Assembly: GCA_965661115.1 (NCBI GenBank)
Contig: CBFICO010000089.1
Location: forward strand, 1 to 10,129
Direction of reading: 5' to 3'
Source: UBA6770 sp965661115
GTDB lineage: Bacteria; Bacteroidota; Bacteroidia; Flavobacteriales_G; Salibacteraceae
Length of the DNA stretch: 10,129 bases
Shown here: in pieces, positions 1 to 6,008 of the stretch
How the letters are laid out: the number at the start of each line of letters is the position of its first letter
How positions within the stretch are numbered: the stretch's first letter is position 1
Program-made: the position numbers and the translations under genes
Notes under the pieces: model-generated
The model's input: the letters and a program-made list of their open reading frames with translations, nothing else
What the model was told of the DNA's origin: nothing
Database searches by the model: none

Positions 1-566
1 TTCTTTTTAGTTGAAACATCGGTACATCCTTTTTCACCTTTTACGCTTAGTGAAATTTGGTATCCACCTGCTTCGCAGTATGAAATACTCGGGTTTATTT
101 CGATTGATGTTCCCGAACCAAAATCCCACGAGTAGCTAACCGCGTTGCTACTCTCGTTTTTTGTTTGAATTTCTAACGGCTTGGTTCCTTCGTTTGGAGA
201 AACAGAAAATTTAGCAGAAACAAATTCAACGTCTATGTTGAGTTTCAGTCGCTCATTTACCCCTTCTTCAGTTCGATAGGAAATTTCTAAAGTTTCAGAT
301 TTTGTTGAACTAATCCAAATGCCATTTTTTTCGGCAACAAAATCAATTATAGGAGAAACCGATATAATTTTTGAAGTGTTAAAACCTAAATCAACAAATT
401 GTTCAGTTCCGTTACAAATCAGAGCAGAAATTTCTTTGGTGTTTTCTGAAACTAAAGCGGGGCGATTGGTTTTAGCTTCAAGTTCTTGGATAGTATTTAC
501 TTGTGCATTTGCAAAGAATCCACTTAAAATAAGCGCACCAACAACAGAAATTTCTCGCATTTTCAT
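1..566 (-). CDS. Secreted PKD-domain protein, 5' part (runs off left edge)
   Basis: This reading frame stays open for 188 codons from an ATG at 566 to the left edge, so the C-terminus is missing. The N-terminus is a clear signal peptide: MKMREI, a hydrophobic core (VVGALILSGFF), then ANAQ, with probable cleavage around residue 21. Residues 23-110 match no domain I recognise. Residues about 115-188 look like a PKD/Ig-like beta-sandwich, with the hallmark WDFG at 147-150 after a segment of the type 'SPNEGTKPLEIQ', and a later GGYQISLSV strand. In the Bacteroidota such proteins are usually surface or secreted adhesin-like proteins, often with a type IX secretion signal at the C-terminus, which cannot be seen here. 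A second in-frame ATG at 560 (Met3) is an equally possible start. The gene is divergent from the mutase gene; I found no convincing promoter for it in the 190-base gap. Confidence 0.85.
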   Translation of the reverse strand, partial: MKMREISVVGALILSGFFANAQVNTIQELEAKTNRPALVSENTKEISALICNGTEQFVDLGFNTSKIISVSPIIDFVAEKNGIWISSTKSETLEISYRTEEGVNERLKLNIDVEFVSAKFSVSPNEGTKPLEIQTKNESSNAVSYSWDFGSGTSIEINPSISYCEAGGYQISLSVKGEKGCTDVSTKK

Positions 567-701
567 CGACTGCTAAGGTAGTATTTCAATGGCTGTTTTT
601 GAACTCTACCTATCAAAAAAGGGCCTGTATTGTTCGTATTACAAGTTAGGTTTTACGAATACCTTGTCTCGTTTTGTAAATGCTTTTCGCTTAACCTCAA
701 A

Positions 702-733
702 TTTGTTCCAATCCCTTTATTAGCCTACTTTTG
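702..733 (+). promoter_or_regulatory. Bacteroidota-type promoter of the acyl-CoA mutase gene
   Basis: A TTTG at 702-705 is followed, after 20 bases, by TACTTTTG at 726-733, an exact match to the Bacteroidota -7 element TAnnTTTG. The last G lies 24 bases before the ATG at 757. Transcription would start near 738-742, giving a short A-rich leader with no Shine-Dalgarno sequence, as is usual in this phylum. The match is by eye. Confidence 0.75.
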
Positions 734-756
734 CAGATCCTTTATAAAAAGAAAAA

Positions 757-3700
757 ATGGAACAAGTTGCACCTTATAAACCAACAAACAAAGTACGAAT
801 TGTAACAGCCGCTTCTTTATTCGACGGTCATGATGCCGCTATAAATATTATGCGCCGCATAATTCAATCTACTGGCGTTGAGGTAATTCACTTGGGTCAC
901 GACAGAAGTGTTGAAGAAGTAGTGAACTGCGCAATCCAAGAAGATGCAAATGCAATTGCAATGACATCTTATCAAGGAGGCCACGTAGAGTACTTCAAGT
1001 ACATGTGCGATTTGCTCAAGGAGCGCAATGCCAAACACATCAAGTTATTTGGTGGCGGTGGTGGTGTAATTCTTCCAGAAGAAATTAAGGAGTTGCACGA
1101 ATATGGAATTACTCGAATTTATTCTCCAGATGATGGCCGTGAAATGGGCTTACAAGGCATGATTAATGATCTAGTACAACAATCTGACTTTGCTATCGGG
1201 CAGAATCTAAATGGAGAAATCAATCAACTTGAAGAAAAAGACACGGTTTCAATTGCGCGTTTAATATCTGCAGCGGAAAATTTTCCAGAAGAATCAAAAT
1301 CTACTTTAGATAAGATTCACGAAATGGCAAAATCTATCGATACACCTATTTTGGGTATTACAGGAACCGGTGGAGCTGGAAAATCGTCTTTGGTGGACGA
1401 GTTGGTGCGCAGGTTTTTGATTGATTTTAAAGACAAAAGTATTGCGGTAGTTTCTGTTGACCCTTCAAAAAGAAAAACAGGTGGCGCTTTATTAGGTGAT
1501 AGAATTAGAATGAACAGCATTAATACCAATCGTGTTTATATGCGTTCCTTGGCTACGCGTCAATCTAACCTTGCTCTTTCGAAGCACGTAAACGAGGCGC
1601 TTCAAATTATTAAAGCTTCAAAATTTGATTTAATCATTCTTGAGACCTCTGGTATTGGTCAATCGGATACTGAAATCTTAGATCACTCTGATGTGAGTTT
1701 GTATGTAATGACGCCAGAATACGGAGCAGCAACTCAATTAGAGAAAATTGATATGCTTGATTTTGCTGACATAATTGCATTAAACAAGTTTGATAAGCGT
1801 GGAGCATTGGATGCTTTGAGAGACGTGAAAAAGCAATACCAACGCAACCACAATTTATTCCATGAGCATATGGATAAAATGCCAGTTTTTGGAACTATAG
1901 CATCTCAGTTTAACGACCCTGGAATGAACACGCTCTATAAGAGCATTATGGAGTTACTAAAAGAGAAAACAGGTGCTGAATTGGATAGCTCATTTCAGAT
2001 TACGAACGAAATATCTGAGAAGGTTTTTATCATTCCACCTAAACGTACACGTTACTTAGCCGAGATTGCTGAAAACAACCGCTCTTACGATGAATGGGTA
2101 AATGCACAAGCTGAAATTGCTGAGAAGCTTTACGGAATCCAGTTAAGTATCAATACGTTAGAAGCGACTAATATTGAAGATAAAGATCGTTTAATCAAGA
2201 AATTACAAGAATCTTACGAGTCGGTTAAGCTTGATTTAGACCCTCATAACCTCAAGATTATTGGGGAATTCGGCAGTAAAAAAGATCGATATGCTGCACC
2301 AGAATATATCTTCAAAGTAAGAGATAAAGAACTTAAAATTAAAACACATTCAGAGTCATTGTCACACTCTAAAATACCAAAAGTGGTGTTGCCAAAATAC
2401 CGCAGCTGGGGAGATATTTTGAAGTGGAGCTTGCAAGAAAATGTTCCGGGTGAATTTCCTTACACCTCTGGATTATTCTCTTTTAAACGTGAAGGTGAAG
2501 ACCCAACGAGAATGTTTGCTGGAGAAGGTGGGCCAGAGCGAACCAATAAGCGTTTTCACTACGTGAGTTTAGCTATGCCAGCAAAGCGTTTATCTACCGC
2601 TTTCGATTCAGTTACACTTTACGGCAACGACCCAGATTTTAGACCAGATATTTACGGTAAAATCGGAAATGCAGGAGTTTCTATTTGTTGTTTAGACGAC
2701 GCTAAAAAACTGTACTCTGGCTTTGATTTATCAAATCCGTTAACATCGGTTTCTATGACCATTAACGGTCCTGCACCAATGTTGCTTGGCTTTTTTATGA
2801 ATGCTGCAATTGATCAAAATTGCGAGAAGTACATCAAAGAAAATGGCCTAGAAGAAGAGGCTGAAGCTAAGATAGTTGCCATGTATGAAAAGGCTGGAGT
2901 TGAACGTCCAAGATACCAAGGCGAATTACCAGAAGGTAATGATGGGCTGGGCTTAATGCTTCTTGGCGTAACTGGCGATCAAGTTTTACCAAAGGATGTT
3001 TACGAAAAAATAAAAGCTGAAACCTTAACTAAAGTCAGAGGTACGGTTCAAGCCGATATCCTTAAAGAAGATCAAGCACAGAATACCTGTATCTTCTCTA
3101 CCGAATTTGCACTCAGATTGATGGGTGATGTGCAAGAATATTTTATTCAGAATAACGTACGTAATTTCTATTCGGTTTCTATTTCTGGCTACCACATTGC
3201 CGAGGCAGGTGCTAACCCAATAACTCAATTGGCTTTCACCTTAGCTAACGGATTTACTTATGTAGAGTATTACCTGAGTAGAGGAATGGATATCGACAAG
3301 TTTGGTCCAAATTTATCCTTCTTCTTTAGTAACGGAATTGATCCAGAATATGCTGTAATTGGTAGAGTTGCAAGAAGAATTTGGGCTAAAGCGCTTAAGC
3401 TTAAATACGGTGCTAACTCAAGAGCGCAAATGCTTAAGTATCATATTCAAACTTCTGGTAGATCGTTACACGCTCAGGAGATTGATTTTAACGACATCCG
3501 AACTACTTTGCAAGCCTTATATGCAATTTACGATAACTGTAACTCCCTGCATACCAATGCTTATGATGAGGCAATTACCACACCTACAGAAGAATCTGTA
3601 AGACGTGCAATGGCTATTCAGCTGATTATAAATAAAGAGCTTGGTTTAGCTAAAAATGAAAATCCATTACAAGGTTCTTTCATTATTGAAGAATTAACCG

Positions 3701-4137
3701 ATTTGGTGGAAGAAGCAGTATTGCAAGAATTCGAAAGAATTACGGAAAGAGGTGGTGTGCTAGGTGCGATGGAAACGATGTACCAACGATCGAAAATTCA
3801 GGAAGAATCGTTGTACTACGAAACCTTGAAACACAATGGCGATTTCCCAATTATTGGCGTAAACACCTTCTTAAGTTCAAAAGGTTCTCCAACAGTTTTA
3901 CCACAAGAGGTGATTAGAGCCACAAAAGAGGAGAAGGAATACCAAATTAGTATGCTGAACGAGCTGCACAAAGGCAACGCCTATAAAGCAGGTGAATTGA
4001 TAAAATCGGTTCAGCAAGTGGCCATTCAAAACGAAAACATATTTGAGCGTTTGATGGAAGTTACGAAGTACTGTTCTCTTGGTCAAATTACTTCCGCCTT
4101 GTTTGAAGTGGGTGGACAGTATAGAAGAAATATGTAG
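757..4137 (+). CDS. icmF: Fused adenosylcobalamin-dependent isobutyryl-CoA mutase (IcmF) with internal MeaB-like GTPase
   Basis: This 1126-residue cytoplasmic enzyme has the IcmF domain order. The B12-binding domain (about 12-145) carries DGHD at 23-26, whose His25 should ligate cobalt from below. The MeaB-like G-protein chaperone domain (about 195-430) has a Walker A (GTGGAGKS, 203-210), the family signature VDPSKRKTGG (234-243), ETSGIGQ (296-302) and NKFD (343-346). After a linker comes the mutase barrel (about 545-1126), with catalytic SGYH ending at His813. Known IcmF enzymes interconvert isobutyryl-CoA and n-butyryl-CoA, and the GTPase domain gates cofactor loading. Two substrate-pocket positions separate the family from methylmalonyl-CoA mutase: Tyr and Arg there are Phe574 (GLFSF) and Gln775 (DQAQNTCIF) here, favouring an acyl group without a carboxylate. 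The length is normal and no break is seen. The ATG is supported by the promoter 24 bases upstream. The gene stands alone, with a terminator just after the TAG. Isovaleryl- or pivalyl-CoA as alternative substrates cannot be excluded. Confidence 0.95.
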   Translation: MEQVAPYKPTNKVRIVTAASLFDGHDAAINIMRRIIQSTGVEVIHLGHDRSVEEVVNCAIQEDANAIAMTSYQGGHVEYFKYMCDLLKERNAKHIKLFGGGGGVILPEEIKELHEYGITRIYSPDDGREMGLQGMINDLVQQSDFAIGQNLNGEINQLEEKDTVSIARLISAAENFPEESKSTLDKIHEMAKSIDTPILGITGTGGAGKSSLVDELVRRFLIDFKDKSIAVVSVDPSKRKTGGALLGDRIRMNSINTNRVYMRSLATRQSNLALSKHVNEALQIIKASKFDLIILETSGIGQSDTEILDHSDVSLYVMTPEYGAATQLEKIDMLDFADIIALNKFDKRGALDALRDVKKQYQRNHNLFHEHMDKMPVFGTIASQFNDPGMNTLYKSIMELLKEKTGAELDSSFQITNEISEKVFIIPPKRTRYLAEIAENNRSYDEWVNAQAEIAEKLYGIQLSINTLEATNIEDKDRLIKKLQESYESVKLDLDPHNLKIIGEFGSKKDRYAAPEYIFKVRDKELKIKTHSESLSHSKIPKVVLPKYRSWGDILKWSLQENVPGEFPYTSGLFSFKREGEDPTRMFAGEGGPERTNKRFHYVSLAMPAKRLSTAFDSVTLYGNDPDFRPDIYGKIGNAGVSICCLDDAKKLYSGFDLSNPLTSVSMTINGPAPMLLGFFMNAAIDQNCEKYIKENGLEEEAEAKIVAMYEKAGVERPRYQGELPEGNDGLGLMLLGVTGDQVLPKDVYEKIKAETLTKVRGTVQADILKEDQAQNTCIFSTEFALRLMGDVQEYFIQNNVRNFYSVSISGYHIAEAGANPITQLAFTLANGFTYVEYYLSRGMDIDKFGPNLSFFFSNGIDPEYAVIGRVARRIWAKALKLKYGANSRAQMLKYHIQTSGRSLHAQEIDFNDIRTTLQALYAIYDNCNSLHTNAYDEAITTPTEESVRRAMAIQLIINKELGLAKNENPLQGSFIIEELTDLVEEAVLQEFERITERGGVLGAMETMYQRSKIQEESLYYETLKHNGDFPIIGVNTFLSSKGSPTVLPQEVIRATKEEKEYQISMLNELHKGNAYKAGELIKSVQQVAIQNENIFERLMEVTKYCSLGQITSALFEVGGQYRRNM

Positions 4138-4143
4138 CTAGAC

Positions 4144-4168
4144 AAAAGCTGATTTCAATCAGTTTTTT
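4144..4168 (+). terminator. Intrinsic terminator of the acyl-CoA mutase gene
   Basis: Six bases after the TAG stop, CTGAT (4149-4153) pairs with ATCAG (4158-4162) around a TTCA loop, followed by six T residues (4163-4168). A run of four A at 4144-4147 can extend the stem against the T-run through one G-T pair, so it could also work weakly on the other strand. Confidence 0.75.
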
Positions 4169-4271
4169 GCTTGAGCGCCATCATTTGGGTAAGTTTCAAA
4201 TAGTTGAACATTTGATTGATTTGCTGTGGTGGCAAATTATTACCTTGAATAGGTGGTTTGTTTAGTTTGTT

Positions 4272-4305
4272 GAAACCCTGTCTGGAGCCTTCCATACGGG
4301 GTTTC
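4272..4305. repeat. 34-base near-perfect hairpin
   Basis: The arm GAAACCCTGTCTGGA (4272-4286) pairs with TCCATACGGGGTTTC (4291-4305) around a four-base loop, GCCT. Only one position (C against T) fails to pair and one is a G-T pair. No T-run follows on the plus strand, so a normal intrinsic terminator is unlikely. It could be a structured RNA fragment, a back-up terminator for the convergent genes, or a small palindromic repeat. No ORF overlaps it convincingly. Confidence 0.6.
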
Positions 4306-4364
4306 TTACTTTATGGGGTGCAGGGTTTTAGACTCAAAGTACAGTTAAATCCTTTATTTCACCA

Positions 4365-4520
4365 ACGTCATTCCATAAGATTACTTGAGTTGATTTTTTG
4401 AAGAAAAATCAAAACGAAAGTTCTGTACGGCATCTCAGTTACTTGTGTTAGATTCAGTATAGAAGTGTCACAACGAATTTCATACTGAAACTCTGTTCCA
4501 CTAATCTTACGGAATGACGT
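4365..4520. mobile_element. MITE-like element with 19-base terminal inverted repeats
   Basis: The ends ACGTCATTCCATAAGATTA (4365-4383) and TAATCTTACGGAATGACGT (4502-4520) are reverse complements except at one base. The 156 bases they bound contain further hairpins: a perfect nine-base stem TTGATTTTT/AAAAATCAA (4390-4398 and 4404-4412), and TTCAGTAT/ATACTGAA (4453-4460 and 4482-4489). There is no coding potential and no obvious target-site duplication. The size and the ends fit a miniature inverted-repeat element or an intergenic repeat unit. Mobility is inference from the architecture alone. Confidence 0.45.
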
Positions 4521-4538
4521 CTATGAGTTTAAACATAG
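4521..4538. repeat. Short hairpin beside the inverted-repeat element
   Basis: CTATG (4521-4525) and CATAG (4534-4538) are complementary around an eight-base loop, AGTTTAAA. The hairpin abuts the right end of the 4365-4520 element directly and may belong to the same folded unit. A five-base stem in AT-rich DNA can also arise by chance. Confidence 0.3.
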
Positions 4539-4601
4539 TCCATAAAAAACGACTTCCCGTTCTTCATTATTTACCTCACATAAACAACTTATTATACCAG
4601 C

Positions 4602-4671
4602 ACTATTCTCTATTTTGTCATATTGAGTGTCCGCCATGGCGGATGTATCGAAATAGGCAAAATAGAATAGT
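4602..4671. repeat. Nested cruciform between convergent genes, enclosing a copy of the intergenic palindrome family
   Basis: The outer arms ACTATTCTCTATTTTG (4602-4617) and CAAAATAGAATAGT (4658-4671) are complementary apart from a two-base bulge. Inside is a repeat copy at 4618-4654 that reads TCATATTGAGTG, then a perfect 14-base palindrome TCCGCCATGGCGGA (4630-4643), then TGTATCGAAA. Its GAGTG and TGTATCGA flanks match the three copies at 8355-8546. The right arm ends 35 bases past the stop of the MFS gene on the minus strand, so the structure could end transcripts from both sides, although no T-run follows on either strand. Confidence 0.65.
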
Positions 4672-4706
4672 AAGTAGTAAGCTCTAATCAAAGAAATCTA
4701 CTAAAC

Positions 4707-5870
4707 TCATTTTTGGTCTCTGATCTTATAAACCAGATAAAGCAAGGCAGAAAGCGCGCAAAGTCCGCCAAACCAGAAGGCATATTTAAATTGCTCGGGG
4801 TTGTTGTTGTACAATTCTGCCCCAATTACAGAACCCAGAATTATACCCAGCTCCAAAGCAATAAACATGGTGGACATTCCCTTACCGCGCGATTTTTCGT
4901 CGGCCAAATCAACTGTCCACGCAAAGATGGTGGGTGAGTTTACTCCGGCAGAAATTCCGAACAATAAAGCTCCGGTGTACATCAATTCAGGGGTTGTAGC
5001 AAAGCCTAAAACTATCATAGCCGAGAGTAAAAACGAAACGCCAACCATCAGCACTCGAATTCTTCCATATTTATCGCTGGCTTTACCCGAGAATAATCGA
5101 ACTACTATGGAAGCCACTAACGTTACCGTAAAAAAGAATCCTCTGTTTACCACGCCCAAATGGTCGCTTAAATCGGGCGTTACGGTTAGAATGGTTCCAA
5201 AACTGTAAACCGTTAGTAGCATAATTACAGAAGGCACTAACACGCCTGGGTCAAGCACATCTTTTGGATGAATAAGCAAAAGTTTAGGGTTGAATTTGGT
5301 GGTATTAGGTAAAGTCTCTTTCATGCCAAACAAAACCAATACCGATAATAATGCCGTAAATGAACTCGCGTAAAACATAGTGTTAAGGGAGTATTCCATG
5401 GCAATGTAGCTTCCTATTGCAGGGCCACTTGCCATACCAATACTTCCGGCTACTCCCAAAATACCCATGGCTTCTCCACGGTTTTTACTCGAAACAATAT
5501 CCGCCAAATATGCGGTAGTACCTGTTGGCTTAAACCCAGTACTGAATCCGTGTAAAACCCTTAAAAACAGAAAACCCCAAATGCTTGTAAAAAGCGGATA
5601 CATAAACCCTAACGCCACACATACCAACGGACCAATAAACATCACCGGAATCCGCCCAATGGTATCGGCCAGTTTACCTGAAAAGGGTCTAGATAGCAGC
5701 GCTGTACCAGCGAAAAGCCCAATGATTAACCCTTTGTATTCTTCGCCACCCATGGAGTCTAGGTAGGAGGGAAGTTCAGGAATAATCATGTTAAAGCTGG
5801 CCATGAATAAAACCGAGCTTGCGCAGAGTAACCAGAACTGAAGGGTGTAAAAGGACTTTTGCTCTTCCAT
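4707..5870 (-). CDS. MFS exporter, probable drug:H+ antiporter (DHA1-like)
   Basis: This 387-residue inner-membrane protein has alternating hydrophobic segments consistent with about 12 helices, the usual length for the major facilitator superfamily. Motif A, in the loop after helix 2, is GKLADTIGR (65-73); its repeat in the second half is GKASDKYGR (262-270), showing the two-fold internal duplication. LRVLHG (103-108) corresponds to motif B with its conserved Arg104. GMASGPAIG (145-153) resembles motif C, typical of proton-driven exporters. The substrate cannot be read from the sequence. The ATG at 5870 begins a short cytoplasmic tail (MEEQKSF) before helix 1. The gene converges on the mutase gene and is divergent from the WG-repeat gene. 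No good promoter is visible: TTCCTTTG (minus strand, 5888-5881) has one mismatch to the -7 element and no -33 partner. Confidence 0.9.
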   Translation of the reverse strand: MEEQKSFYTLQFWLLCASSVLFMASFNMIIPELPSYLDSMGGEEYKGLIIGLFAGTALLSRPFSGKLADTIGRIPVMFIGPLVCVALGFMYPLFTSIWGFLFLRVLHGFSTGFKPTGTTAYLADIVSSKNRGEAMGILGVAGSIGMASGPAIGSYIAMEYSLNTMFYASSFTALLSVLVLFGMKETLPNTTKFNPKLLLIHPKDVLDPGVLVPSVIMLLTVYSFGTILTVTPDLSDHLGVVNRGFFFTVTLVASIVVRLFSGKASDKYGRIRVLMVGVSFLLSAMIVLGFATTPELMYTGALLFGISAGVNSPTIFAWTVDLADEKSRGKGMSTMFIALELGIILGSVIGAELYNNNPEQFKYAFWFGGLCALSALLYLVYKIRDQK

Positions 5871-5973
5871 AAATTTGCCGCAAAGGAAGTCTATTCTTTG
5901 GGGTGAATACGTTTATAGTTGCTAAATTCATAGTAACTAACAAAAGCTTATAATAAAAGAATCTTAATAGAGC

Positions 5974-6002
5974 TTTCACCGTAAAATGAGTTTCTACTTT
6001 TG
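5974..6002 (+). promoter_or_regulatory. Bacteroidota-type promoter directly against the start of the WG-repeat gene
   Basis: TACTTTTG at 5995-6002 matches the -7 consensus TAnnTTTG exactly and is the same octamer seen in front of the mutase gene. TTTC at 5974-5977 is a one-mismatch -33 element at 17 bases spacing. The ATG begins at 6009, only six bases after the -7 element, so transcription would start at or within a base or two of the start codon. Confidence 0.6.
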
Positions 6003-6008
6003 CACACA

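Noticed and set aside
319..576. Plus-strand open frame of 85 codons near the left edge
   Set aside because: It is antisense to the PKD-domain gene, whose signal peptide and WDFG motif show that the minus strand is coding.
757..4137. Calling the large mutase a methylmalonyl-CoA mutase
   Set aside because: The B12-domain, GTPase, mutase order and the Phe574/Gln775 pair are those of IcmF; methylmalonyl-CoA mutases lack the internal GTPase domain and have Tyr/Arg.
4801..5208. Plus-strand open frame of 135 codons opposite the MFS gene
   Set aside because: It is antisense to a clear membrane transporter, has no recognisable motif and no promoter; low stop density comes from the coding strand opposite.
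5881..5888. TTCCTTTG (minus strand) as the promoter of the MFS gene
   Set aside because: It has one mismatch in the TA of the -7 element and no TTG at the proper distance, so I could not support it as a feature.
6000..6008. In-frame TTG at 6000 as the start of the WG-repeat protein (adds three residues)
   Set aside because: The TTG lies inside the -7 promoter element, and the ATG at 6009 gives a standard signal peptide start (MKPILFLL).
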